DNA of 64,000 nucleotides, taken from assembly GCA_050313895.1 (NCBI GenBank), contig JBNPMI010000001.1. One strand, written 5' to 3'. Position numbers and translations under genes: made by a program. Source of the DNA: JALFST01 sp022779285. GTDB lineage: Bacteria; Bacillota; Clostridia; Tissierellales; Peptoniphilaceae. Each line of letters begins with the position of its first letter. The first letter of the stretch is position 1. Positions 35,248 to 43,922 of this stretch are shown here, piece after piece. The notes under the pieces were generated by a model. It ran no database searches, was not told the DNA's origin, and was given only the letters and a program-made list of their open reading frames with translations.

Positions 35248-36462
35248 ATGGTGAATCAACGCACACTCTCTGTATTCAATGTTCTGCTTTACAGCTCTTA
35301 CTTTTTCGGTTTTGGAGCAACGGTTTTATTTTTAATGATGTATTTGCGGACACTCGGCTTTTCCGCATTTTCCATCGGATTGGTCTTCTGTCTCGGAAAT
35401 GCAATTGGCGCCATTGTTCAGGAAATCTCATCACGTATCTCAGACTCCTCTCGTGTCTTCACATTGCGTGTTTTAGGCTTTTTGCATACAGGGCTGATGC
35501 TGCTCTCGATGATTGCTGTTCTCTTCGGAGCCTTGCCGCACTGGGCGATCTGGGCGGTTTTCATTTTCTACTATGCCCTTCTCACCTCAACGCAGGCGAT
35601 TATCACTGCAATTACCATCGCCTTTGAAACCGCGGGTCATGGAATCCGCTTCAATCAAATCCGTGCATGCGGATCCGCTTCCTATGCTCTTACCGTTGTG
35701 CTTTTGGGGCAATTCTTTCACAGCGCACCCATCACCTTCCTGCCTTATTTTTTGATTGCCTCCTGCACTCTCATTCTCATCCTTCTCTGCGCACTTCCCG
35801 CAATTCCTGCCGGGCGCAGTGCTGATCTTGACTCCCGTTTTCAAGCGAAGGCAAAACCAACAGACCGTTTTTATCACCGCTACCCCGTTCTCATTCCTCT
35901 AATGATCGGATTTTCTCTGCTTTTTTGCTCGCACACGTATCTCAATAATTTTCTCTCCTCCATCATCACCTATCTCGGAGGCTCCTCCGCCGAGGTCGGA
36001 GTTGCCGGCATGATCGCTACATTGGCGGAAATTCCGGCAATCTATTACTATGATAAAATGCAGCAGCGGTGGAAAAATACAACCTTGCTCACATTCGCCG
36101 CTATCCTTTTTACCGTAAAGTGTGCACTTCTTCTCGGTGCCGTCCGGCCCACCGATGTCTATTTTTCGCAGGCTCTCCAATTTGGCGCCTTTGGTCTCTT
36201 CGGAGCAGGCTTCAGCTATCTTGTCACGGAAATTGTCGAGCCACAGGATTTGGTAAAGGGGCAATCTGCCGCCACGGTAGTCATGAGCATCGGCGGGGCT
36301 CTCAGTGGCATTATCGGCGGATCCGCGTTACAATATATGGGATCTATGCCTACGCTCTATCTTATGACCGGTATCAGTCTATTCGGTACGGGATCTGTTT
36401 TGTATGGCATACACCAAACGAAAAAATACTTTAAGCAAAAACAAGTGGAGGGAAAGGTATGA
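35248..36462 (+). CDS. MFS transporter of unknown substrate
   Basis: A 404-residue protein with about 12 helices, of the MFS_1-like group (NupG/LacY-like form). Symmetry is visible in paired loops such as QEISSRISDSSRVF and YYDKMQQRWKNT. A GTG at 35251 is better spaced from AGGAGG than the ATG at 35248, so the true start could be one codon later. It overlaps tyrS by four bases and leads a three-gene unit with tyrS and a sugar-kinase-like gene. Substrate not known; a sugar or nucleoside would be plausible. Confidence 0.75.
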   Translation: MVNQRTLSVFNVLLYSSYFFGFGATVLFLMMYLRTLGFSAFSIGLVFCLGNAIGAIVQEISSRISDSSRVFTLRVLGFLHTGLMLLSMIAVLFGALPHWAIWAVFIFYYALLTSTQAIITAITIAFETAGHGIRFNQIRACGSASYALTVVLLGQFFHSAPITFLPYFLIASCTLILILLCALPAIPAGRSADLDSRFQAKAKPTDRFYHRYPVLIPLMIGFSLLFCSHTYLNNFLSSIITYLGGSSAEVGVAGMIATLAEIPAIYYYDKMQQRWKNTTLLTFAAILFTVKCALLLGAVRPTDVYFSQALQFGAFGLFGAGFSYLVTEIVEPQDLVKGQSAATVVMSIGGALSGIIGGSALQYMGSMPTLYLMTGISLFGTGSVLYGIHQTKKYFKQKQVEGKV

Positions 36463-37715
36463 CCACAGTACAGTATGAAAAAGAATATTCCAATGTCCTT
36501 GATGAGCTCATTGATCGCGGCTATTATGACAACTCAACTGACAAAGACGCTCTTCATGATCTCCTAAGCAGAGAATCGGTTCGTTTCTATATCGGCTTTG
36601 ATGCGACAGCCGACTCCCTCACGGTGGGACATTTTATTCAAATCATGGTCATGATGCGCATGCAAGCCTACGGTCACCACCCCATCGCCCTTTTGGGTGG
36701 AGGAACCACCATGATCGGCGATCCATCCGGGCGTTCCGATATGCGTATGGTCATGACCGAGGAGCGCATCAATCACAATGCGTCCTGCTTTTACAAGCAG
36801 CTTCAGCGTTTTCTCGATTTCAACGATGGGAAAGCCTCCGTTCTCAATAATAAAGACTGGCTTCTTTCCCTCAATTTTCTCAGCTTTATGCGTGAGGTCG
36901 GCGTTCACTTCAATGTCGGGGAAATGATCAAAAAGGATGCTTACAAGAACCGCCTCAATGCCGGCGGCCTCACCTTCTTTGAGTTTGCATATATGCTCCT
37001 TCAAAGCTACGACTTTTTGGAGCTCTACCGCAGAGAGCATTGCATCCTGCAGTTGGGCGGATCCGATCAATGGGCCAATATCATCGGTGGGGCGGAGCTC
37101 ATCCGCAAGGCGGAAAATCAAACTGCCTATGGCATGACCTTTCAGCTTCTCACGACCGCAGACGGTGTGAAGATGGGAAAATCCATGAAGGGTGCGGTTT
37201 GGCTTGATGAGACCAAAACATCGCCCTACGAGCTTTTCCAATATATGCGTAATGTCGATGATCGAGATGTCAAGAAGTTTCTTCTTCAGCTCACATTCCT
37301 TCCGAAAGCGCGCTGTGAAGAGCTGGGCGGCTATACCGATGAGCGTATCAACGAAGGCAAGGAAGTGCTGGCCTATGAGGTCACCCGGCTTGTCCATGGC
37401 AAGGAGAAAGCCGATGAAGCCCTTGAAACCTCTCGCGCCCTCTTCCATGTCGGTCAAAATCATGACAATATGCCCTCAACGGAGATTGAAGTTCCCGAGG
37501 AAGGTCTGGGAATTCTTGCCGTACTCACAGCTGCCGGATTGACGAAATCCAATGGCGAAGCGCGTCGTCTCGTGCAACAGGGCGGAATCGCCATTGATGA
37601 CGCTCGTGTGGAAGATCCGCAATCCGTTCTCTCCAAAGAACAGCTGACGGAAGGGATCGTCATTCGCAAGGGCAAGAAAATCTATCTTCGCGTTACAGCA
37701 AAACAGGCGGATTGA
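36459..37715 (+). CDS. tyrS: Tyrosyl-tRNA synthetase
   Basis: A 418-residue class I synthetase charging tRNA(Tyr). FYIGFDATADSLTVGHFIQ holds the HIGH-type motif, GGSDQWANI the tyrosine and ATP contacts, and KMGKSM the KMSKS-type loop. A C-terminal S4 RNA-binding domain (GEARRLVQQGGIAIDD) is present. It overlaps the transporter stop by four bases, so no T-box leader can precede it directly, which is unusual for a Bacillota tyrS. Confidence 0.96.
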   Translation: MTTVQYEKEYSNVLDELIDRGYYDNSTDKDALHDLLSRESVRFYIGFDATADSLTVGHFIQIMVMMRMQAYGHHPIALLGGGTTMIGDPSGRSDMRMVMTEERINHNASCFYKQLQRFLDFNDGKASVLNNKDWLLSLNFLSFMREVGVHFNVGEMIKKDAYKNRLNAGGLTFFEFAYMLLQSYDFLELYRREHCILQLGGSDQWANIIGGAELIRKAENQTAYGMTFQLLTTADGVKMGKSMKGAVWLDETKTSPYELFQYMRNVDDRDVKKFLLQLTFLPKARCEELGGYTDERINEGKEVLAYEVTRLVHGKEKADEALETSRALFHVGQNHDNMPSTEIEVPEEGLGILAVLTAAGLTKSNGEARRLVQQGGIAIDDARVEDPQSVLSKEQLTEGIVIRKGKKIYLRVTAKQAD

Positions 37716-37717
37716 CA

Positions 37718-38821
37718 ATGAATACTTCTCACCTTCTTCAAGATGCACAAAAAGCAGCGCAGGCCTTTCTGCCCGGCTCTTCCATTTCTCAAGTGGAACG
37801 CATCGGAAACGGTCATATCAATTTTACTTTTTTGGTAACGACGCCCGAGCGCCGTTATCTTTTGCAAAAAATTAATTCGGACATTTTCCCGAATACCCGT
37901 GGGCTGATTCAAAATATTGCCCTTGTCTGCGCGCATCTGCGAAAGCAGGTGCTCGCGCGTGGCGAAGATCCCGACCGTCTTACCATGACTCTGCTGCCTA
38001 CTGCAACGGGAGATTATCTCTATCAGGCTGCGGACAATCATTTCTGGCGCATGTATCTTTATATTGAAAACACGGTAAGCCTTTCCCAATCCCAAACGCC
38101 TCAGCAATTCTATCAATCGGCAAGAGCATTCGGACAATTTCAAAGAGATCTCAATGATTTTGATGCTGCGCAGCTCATAGAGATTCTGCCTCATTTCCAC
38201 GATACAAGAGCCCGCTACCAACAGCTGCTGGATGCAATTTCAAAGAATGCGGCGGGGCGTCTTGACAAGGTGGCTCCCGAGCTGGACTTTGTCATGCAGC
38301 GCAAGAGTCAATTCGGTATACTGATGGACGCGTTGGAGAGCGGTCTGCTTCCCCTGCGCGTTACGCACAATGATACCAAGCTCAACAATGTTCTCCTGGA
38401 CGAGAACACCTTCGAACCCATTTGCGTCATCGATTTGGATACCGTCATGCCCGGTCTTGCTCTGAATGACTTTGGGGATTCCATACGATTCGGCGCATCT
38501 ACAGCCGCAGAGGACGAAACAGATCTTTCCAAGGTCCATTTTTCCATGGAATACTATGAGGCTTACGTCCGCGGCTTTTTAGAAAGCTGCGGCTCGCTTC
38601 TGACTCCCAAGGAGCGGGAGCTTCTCCCCCTCGGTGCCTGGATGATGACCATGGAATGCGGCATGCGCTTCCTCGCTGATCATCTCAACGGTGATACATA
38701 CTTCCAAATTTCTCGTCCGGGACAAAATCTCGACAGAGCAAGAACGCAATTCCGCCTCGCACAGGAGATGGAAGCAAACCGGAAGGCGATGCTTGAGATC
38801 GTTCAGATGTATTCTCGCTAA
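37718..38821 (+). CDS. APH-family sugar kinase, NahK-like (N-acetylhexosamine 1-kinase type)
   Basis: A 367-residue protein of the aminoglycoside phosphotransferase/choline kinase fold. Visible are the nucleotide-binding start IGNGHINFTFLV, the catalytic loop THNDTKLNNVLLD and the metal-binding VIDLDTVMPG, then GDSIRFGASTAAEDE. The last two motifs are characteristic, as I recall them, of N-acetylhexosamine 1-kinase NahK, which makes GlcNAc/GalNAc 1-phosphate in the lacto-N-biose pathway. It starts right after the tyrS stop. None of the other lacto-N-biose genes (phosphorylase, GalT, GalE) is in view, so substrate remains open. Confidence 0.75.
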   Translation: MNTSHLLQDAQKAAQAFLPGSSISQVERIGNGHINFTFLVTTPERRYLLQKINSDIFPNTRGLIQNIALVCAHLRKQVLARGEDPDRLTMTLLPTATGDYLYQAADNHFWRMYLYIENTVSLSQSQTPQQFYQSARAFGQFQRDLNDFDAAQLIEILPHFHDTRARYQQLLDAISKNAAGRLDKVAPELDFVMQRKSQFGILMDALESGLLPLRVTHNDTKLNNVLLDENTFEPICVIDLDTVMPGLALNDFGDSIRFGASTAAEDETDLSKVHFSMEYYEAYVRGFLESCGSLLTPKERELLPLGAWMMTMECGMRFLADHLNGDTYFQISRPGQNLDRARTQFRLAQEMEANRKAMLEIVQMYSR

Positions 38822-39155
38822 AGTGCCGGTCGGCTTGGAGGGGATTGGATTTTCGTCAGAGGTCTTCTCCGCATCTGTCATAGACACATATAGCTTCGAA
38901 GATACCACCATCCATTAATACCTTCAAGGGTATTCTTGATTGCAGCAATTCCGTAATCATTTAACTTTCCAGGCATATATCTTGATTTTATGCAATACAA
39001 GAAATGGCAATCTAACCTTCCTCTGGAAAGATGGACTCTTCAGCTGATCTTTCATCTTTTCCTACGATCTTGACTCTATCCTACTCACTATCGAGGGGAC
39101 TTTAAGACCTTCACCCGCGAAAACTTTGCCATGCTCGGTGGCATATATAGCACAT
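38822..39155. other. Gene-free region
   Basis: About 330 bases between the kinase and a terminator. No supported gene in any frame; short inverted AATACC/GGGTATT near 38918-38936 may end the tyrS-kinase transcript, although no T-run follows. It marks the left edge of the catabolic island. Confidence 0.4.
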
Positions 39156-39188
39156 AAAAAAGGCCTTGCAATCCATGCGAGGCCTTTT
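39156..39188. terminator. Bidirectional terminator before the GntR gene end
   Basis: AAAAAGGCCTTGCA and TGCGAGGCCTTTT form a stem with A-run before and T-run after, usable by the fadR-type gene (minus strand, stop at 39299) and by plus-strand transcripts. Confidence 0.75.
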
Positions 39189-39298
39189 CACCTATAGCTA
39201 TCATGTTCATTTATGATTCCTTATATATTTCTCATCTTAGAACATATATTATTTATAAAATTGTTAAAAATCCTGCGCCTGGACATGACAAGCTCTCA

Positions 39299-40009
39299 CT
39301 ATAAATCTAAGAAATAGGTATGACGAACTACTACATCCAAATCTTCTTGGTTGCGCCCCCGAAGCACCTCGTAAATTTGGCGGTGTGCATCAACCAACTC
39401 GGCAATTCGCCCCGTTGTGATCATCGTCTTCACTGTATCATAGCGCACTGAATAGGTCAAAACACGAACCACTCGGTTGATTTTATCCGCCAATGGGTTG
39501 TCACAGAGAGCAGAAACCGCATCGTGAAATTCATTGTCTACTTCAAAAAAATCATCATATACGTCCCCTCCTTGATCTTCCAAGGTTTCCATTTTTTGCA
39601 GTTTCTCGCGGACGCTTCTCATATCTTCTTCCGTATGCTTCGACATAGCGAGGCGTAACATTCCAGCCTCCATCATTTCCCGTAGTTCCATAAGGTTGGT
39701 GAAGTCATCATCTTGATTGAGAATGACACCATACACCATAGGATCAATCATGCTTTCCTTGAATCCTGAGGTAACAAAAGTCCCTTCAGCTCTTCTGCTC
39801 TCCAAAACTCCCAAATAGGTTAGGATCTTCGTCGCTTCCCGGACGGAGGTCCGCGCAACGCCCAACGTTGAAGCCAACTCCGGTTCCGAAGGGATTCGGT
39901 CTCCCGGTTTCAGTTGTTTCGACACCATTCCATCGGTTAAACAGTTGATCACCTGTTGGACGACCGATTCTTTTTTTAAGTTTTTTAAGTAACTCTGATC
40001 TTTCTTCAT
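39299..40009 (-). CDS. GntR-family regulator, FadR/FCD subfamily
   Basis: A 236-residue repressor-type protein. The N-terminal winged helix has RIPSEPELASTLGVARTSVREA, the GntR recognition helix; the C-terminal all-helical FCD domain has LMELREMMEAGMLRLA, EVDNEFHDAV with metal-binding Asp/His, and HRQIYEVL. FCD regulators commonly sense carboxylates or sugar acids. The ATG at 40009 has AAGGG at good spacing; ATG 40015 or GTG 40018 are possible. It is divergent from the dctPQM-tkt operon, and TGTCAGACA-like sites occur at both promoters, so it most likely controls that operon and itself. Confidence 0.9.
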   Translation of the reverse strand: MKKDQSYLKNLKKESVVQQVINCLTDGMVSKQLKPGDRIPSEPELASTLGVARTSVREATKILTYLGVLESRRAEGTFVTSGFKESMIDPMVYGVILNQDDDFTNLMELREMMEAGMLRLAMSKHTEEDMRSVREKLQKMETLEDQGGDVYDDFFEVDNEFHDAVSALCDNPLADKINRVVRVLTYSVRYDTVKTMITTGRIAELVDAHRQIYEVLRGRNQEDLDVVVRHTYFLDL

Positions 40010-40024
40010 ACCCATCACCCTTTT

Positions 40025-40085
40025 TGTCTAACATAGAATTGCCTGACAGCATCTGTATTATAAGTGAGATCCTCTTCTTCGTCAA
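40025..40085 (-). promoter_or_regulatory. Promoter of the GntR gene with two operator-like sites
   Basis: TTGACG (40080-40085), 17 bases and TATAAT (40057-40062) make a near-consensus promoter. Downstream lie TGTCAGGCA (40040-40048) and TGTTAGACA (40025-40033) on the minus strand, each one base from the palindrome TGTCAGACA found at the divergent operon. Confidence 0.65.
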
Positions 40086-40157
40086 AGATTAAACGCAATC
40101 TTTTTCTGTCATATTTTTAGCCTCTTTCCTCCCTTTCGAAAAAAATAAAGAAAAATA

Positions 40158-40206
40158 TTGACAAAAACGTTTTATCATATATTATTATGTCAGACAGATG
40201 ACATAA
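40158..40206 (+). promoter_or_regulatory. dctPQM-tkt operon promoter with GntR operator
   Basis: A consensus -35 TTGACA (40158-40163) and a -10 TATTAT (40180-40185, 16-base spacer) are followed by the inverted repeat TTATGTCA-gacaga-TGACATAA (40185-40206), which contains the 9-bp palindrome TGTCAGACA (40188-40196). The operator overlaps the -10 and start site, as expected for repression. Confidence 0.65.
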
Positions 40207-40227
40207 GAGAAATGAAAGGAGATCTTC

Positions 40228-41256
40228 ATGAAGCGAATCCGTCCAATTACCGCTATGGTGCTTGTGTTCCTCCTGACCCTAAGCGCTTGCGGAACCAATC
40301 GCCATCTTTCAACGAAGCAAAAGGAAAACGAATATCAAAAGATCAAGCTGACTATGGCCGTTAACGGCACTGATACCCAAATGGATAGCCGAGTTGCCAA
40401 TTATTTTGCCGATCTAGTCGCGGAAAAATCCGATGGACAAGTTACCATCGCCGTTTTTCCAAATGATCAGCTAGCCGGTGGCAACGCTTCCAAAGGGGTA
40501 GAAATGATAGCCATGGGCAGCGTTGATTTAGCAGCTTATGCCACAGTCAGTCTTTCGGTGATCGACAAACAACTCTCTGTGGCCACTATTCCCTGGAGCT
40601 TCGATAACTATCAAGAAGCTCGAAAGATCATTGACCAAAGCGGTTGGAAGTATTACGAAGAGCGTTTAAAAGAAAAAGGGATCACTTACCTTGCTTCCTT
40701 CCACAATGGCTTTCGTCAAATCACCAACTCCAAACACCCCATTCATACGCCAGCCGACCTCAAAAATTTGAAAATTCGTGTGCCCGGTAGCGAGATCTAT
40801 ATGGGCTTTTTCCGAACATTGGGTGCTGATCCCACTGCTATGAGCTGGAGCGAAGTCTTTACCGCCATTCAACAGGGAACCATTGACGGTCAGGAAAACG
40901 GTGTCAGCATCACTTACACAGCCAAAATGGCAGAAATTCAAAAGTACCTTACAATGTGGAATTATTCCTACGAAAATAACCTATTCATCGCTAATACCTT
41001 GGTCTGGGAAAGTTTGGAAGCAAATACGCAAAAGCTGCTTCAGGACTGTGCTTACGAAGCCTGTGAATGGGGACGGGATTCCTTGGAAACAGAAGAGGCT
41101 GAATTGTTGGAGCTCTTTCAAAAGGGAGGGATGGAAATCGTATATTTAACCGATGCAGAGAAAGAGGCTTTCGCCGAAGCAATCGCTCCCTGGAAAAATA
41201 ATATGATTGACCAATTTGGAGAAGAGGCTTGCCGCTACTTTGATATCAAAAAATAG
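40228..41256 (+). CDS. dctP: TRAP transporter solute-binding lipoprotein DctP
   Basis: A 342-residue extracytoplasmic receptor. The N terminus is a lipoprotein signal (MKRIRPITAMVLVFLLTLSAC) with the lipidated Cys at 21. The mature part has the DctP fold, including NGFRQITNSKHPIHTPADL and LKIRVPGSEIY, whose Arg normally holds a carboxylate, and IDGQENGV. It delivers the substrate to DctQM encoded next. AAGGAG precedes the ATG. TRAP receptors usually bind organic acids, sugar acids or sulfonates; the ligand cannot be told. Confidence 0.9.
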   Translation: MKRIRPITAMVLVFLLTLSACGTNRHLSTKQKENEYQKIKLTMAVNGTDTQMDSRVANYFADLVAEKSDGQVTIAVFPNDQLAGGNASKGVEMIAMGSVDLAAYATVSLSVIDKQLSVATIPWSFDNYQEARKIIDQSGWKYYEERLKEKGITYLASFHNGFRQITNSKHPIHTPADLKNLKIRVPGSEIYMGFFRTLGADPTAMSWSEVFTAIQQGTIDGQENGVSITYTAKMAEIQKYLTMWNYSYENNLFIANTLVWESLEANTQKLLQDCAYEACEWGRDSLETEEAELLELFQKGGMEIVYLTDAEKEAFAEAIAPWKNNMIDQFGEEACRYFDIKK

Positions 41257-41270
41257 AAAGGAGTCTTGTT

Positions 41271-41765
41271 ATGAAATTACTTGATAAAGTGGAAGAATAT
41301 ATCTGTACCGTCTGTCTTGCCATTATGACCATCCTCGTTTTTGTCAATGTCATCTCTCGCTATGTACTACATATGTCTCTTTCATTCTCTGATGAAATCA
41401 CCACCAACCTCTTTATCCTACTAAGTATGATGGGGTCCGCCATTGCAACAAAACGCCGAGCGCACTTAGGATTGACTGCAGTAACCGATGCGCTCCCGCC
41501 AAACCTGAGAAAAGGGTTAACAGTTCTCGGCTTTGCTATCGGTACCATATTCAGCGCAACTCTTTTCTACTACGGCATTCATATGGTCCTCAACCAGGTA
41601 AAGTTAGGCCAGGTGACACCCACTATGCAATGGCCTGAGTGGGTTTTCGGTACCTTCATCCCGTTGGGCGCTTTTTTTCTCACCATCCGCTTTGCTCAGG
41701 CAACGATTGAAGAAGCGAAACGCCCTATCCACCTTCCACAAGAAAAGGAGGAAATTCCTTCATGA
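41271..41765 (+). CDS. dctQ: TRAP transporter small permease DctQ
   Basis: A 164-residue, four-helix small subunit (LAIMTILVFVNVISRYVLHMSLSFSDEITTNLFI is the typical first half; the Arg and Trp/Ser-rich loop is family-like). It joins DctM to make the Na-driven permease. AAAGGAG precedes the ATG; its stop overlaps dctM by four bases. Confidence 0.88.
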   Translation: MKLLDKVEEYICTVCLAIMTILVFVNVISRYVLHMSLSFSDEITTNLFILLSMMGSAIATKRRAHLGLTAVTDALPPNLRKGLTVLGFAIGTIFSATLFYYGIHMVLNQVKLGQVTPTMQWPEWVFGTFIPLGAFFLTIRFAQATIEEAKRPIHLPQEKEEIPS

Positions 41766-43045
41766 TCGCCACTATTCTATTTCTTACATTCGCCATCCTG
41801 TTGTTAATCGGAACCCCCATCGCAATTTGTCTGGGTGTCTCCAGCGTGGGAGCGATGCTGGTACAGGGCGCAGGGCGTCCCCTTACAGCAATAATGAGTA
41901 GCCTTCCACAATTATTTGCCGCTTCAACCAGCAAGTTTGTACTGCTCGCTATTCCCTTTTTTATCTTAGCGGGAAACATCATGGAGAAAGCGCAAATTTC
42001 CAAGAAGTTGATCCGTCTGGCTGAAGCCTGCGTTGGACATACAAAGGGTGGGCTGGCAATCGTATGTGTCATTGTGGCTTGCTTCTTTGCGGCGATTTCC
42101 GGTTCTGGGCCGGCGACCGTTGCCGCGCTGGGTTTGGTCTTAATCCCCGGTATGATTCGATCCGGTTACTCCCCCGCCTTTTCTGCTGCTCTCATGGGCT
42201 GTGCGGGTGCTATCGGCGTTATCATCCCGCCCTCCATCACCTTTGTCGTATATGGCTCCATTGCTGACACCTCTATCGGCAGTCTCTTTATTGCCGGTGT
42301 GATCCCTGGTCTCATCATGGGAGTAGCACTCATTATTGCAGCCATTCTTATCGGGCGTAAGACAAAACTGAAATCTCTTCCCAAAGCTACGTCAAAAGAA
42401 CGCTGGCTCGCCTTTAAAGATGCATTTTGGGGGTTATTGATGCCGGTAATTATCCTCGGCGGTATCTACGGTGGCATTTTCACACCGACGGAAGCCGCAG
42501 CTGTTGCCGTAGTCTACGGTCTCATTGTCGGAATCTTTATTTACAAGACCATTCATGTGAAAGAACTCTTTGCCATTTTTGTGGATTCGGCCAGCACAAC
42601 CGCGACTGTCATGTTCATTACTGCAGCAGCAAGCCTCTTCGCCTATGTTCTCACACGGGCTCGGCTGGATGTCGGTATCAGCAATGGTCTGGTAGCCCTG
42701 TCCGGCGGAAGCACTTTCGTCTTCTTCCTCATTGTAAATGTGATCCTGTTAATCGCCGGTTGCTTCCTCGACTCCACCTCTGCGCTGTACATTTTCACCC
42801 CACTCTTTGTTCCCGTTGCTCAGACGCTAGGCATTGATATGATCCATCTCGGAGTAGTCATGATTGTCAACCTGGCCATCGGGTTGTTTACTCCTCCAGT
42901 AGGTGTCAACTTATATGTGGCCTGCGGCGTAGCAAAAGTAGACCTGAAACAAATCTCCAAGGCGGTCATCCCTCTCTTGTTCGCCGCATTAATTGTTCTC
43001 TTAATCGTCACCTATATTCCATTTCTCTCTACTGTTGCAGTTTAA
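41762..43045 (+). CDS. dctM: TRAP transporter large permease DctM
   Basis: A 427-residue membrane protein with about 12-13 helices. The DctM signatures GSGPATVAALGLVLIPGM, PPSITFVVYG and FTPPVGVNLYVACG are present. It uses the Na gradient to bring in the substrate held by DctP. ATGA overlap with dctQ. First of two complete TRAP systems in this island. Confidence 0.94.
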   Translation: MIATILFLTFAILLLIGTPIAICLGVSSVGAMLVQGAGRPLTAIMSSLPQLFAASTSKFVLLAIPFFILAGNIMEKAQISKKLIRLAEACVGHTKGGLAIVCVIVACFFAAISGSGPATVAALGLVLIPGMIRSGYSPAFSAALMGCAGAIGVIIPPSITFVVYGSIADTSIGSLFIAGVIPGLIMGVALIIAAILIGRKTKLKSLPKATSKERWLAFKDAFWGLLMPVIILGGIYGGIFTPTEAAAVAVVYGLIVGIFIYKTIHVKELFAIFVDSASTTATVMFITAAASLFAYVLTRARLDVGISNGLVALSGGSTFVFFLIVNVILLIAGCFLDSTSALYIFTPLFVPVAQTLGIDMIHLGVVMIVNLAIGLFTPPVGVNLYVACGVAKVDLKQISKAVIPLLFAALIVLLIVTYIPFLSTVAV

Positions 43046-43064
43046 ATGAAAGGAGCTGAATCCC

Positions 43065-43922
43065 ATGAAAAATACACAAAGCATTGACCAACTGAAAAAC
43101 ATTTGTATAGACCTGAAAAAAAATATCATTTCTATGATCTACAAAGCTCAATCCGGGCATCCCGGCGGTTCACTTTCCGTTGCAGAATTTGTTACCGCCT
43201 GCTATTTTCGAGAGATGAAGATTGACCCATACAACCCCCGCTGGCCGGAACGTGACCGCTTCATTCTCTCCAAAGGGCACGTTTGTCCCGCACAATATGC
43301 CGCCTTGGCAATGAAGGGATACTTCCCAATTGAGGTTTTAGATACCCTTCGCCAAGAAGGTTCTATGCTTCAAGGACACCCCGACATGAAAAAATGTCCC
43401 GGCATTGACATCTCGACTGGTTCTCTTGGCCAAGGGCTCGCTTGTGGAGTTGGTATGGCCATTGCCTCCAAACGTGATCAAAAAGATTTTTTCGTATATG
43501 TGGCCTTAGGTGATGGCGAATGTCAAGAGGGAGAAATCTGGGAAGCTGCACAGACCGCTCATAAATATGAGTTAGATAACCTAGTCGTATTCATTGATAA
43601 TAACAACCTACAGCTGGATGGTACATGTGATGAAGTCATGCCTAATATTGACTTGGGCAAAAAATTTGCTGCCTTCGGCTTTGATACCTACGAAATCAAT
43701 GGCAACGACATGCGACAGGTAGTTGCTGCCCTATCGTTAGCCCGTGCGGTCCGCAACGGACGCCCAAAGTGTCTCTTTGGACACACTACCAAAGGAAATG
43801 GCATTTCCTACATGGAAAATCAATGCGATTGGCACGGCAAGGCTCCGAATGCAGACCAATACCGTATTGCAATAGAAGAGTTGGATCGTCAATATGTGTC
43901 CTGTGAAGGAGGAAGTCAATGA
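43065..43922 (+). CDS. Transketolase, N-terminal subunit
   Basis: A 285-residue thiamine-diphosphate-binding half. AQSGHPGGSLSVAEFVTA contacts the cofactor, and GDGECQEGEIWEA...DNNNLQLDG is the metal/ThDP motif. Split transketolases made of two subunits are common in anaerobes and archaea. AAAGGAGC precedes the ATG. It overlaps the C-terminal subunit gene by four bases. Being in an inducible transport operon, it is more likely a pathway-specific transketolase than the housekeeping one. Confidence 0.92.
   Translation: MKNTQSIDQLKNICIDLKKNIISMIYKAQSGHPGGSLSVAEFVTACYFREMKIDPYNPRWPERDRFILSKGHVCPAQYAALAMKGYFPIEVLDTLRQEGSMLQGHPDMKKCPGIDISTGSLGQGLACGVGMAIASKRDQKDFFVYVALGDGECQEGEIWEAAQTAHKYELDNLVVFIDNNNLQLDGTCDEVMPNIDLGKKFAAFGFDTYEINGNDMRQVVAALSLARAVRNGRPKCLFGHTTKGNGISYMENQCDWHGKAPNADQYRIAIEELDRQYVSCEGGSQ

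Noticed and set aside
38691..38918. 75-codon plus frame over the end of the NahK-like gene
   Set aside because: Shadow of the real gene in another frame.
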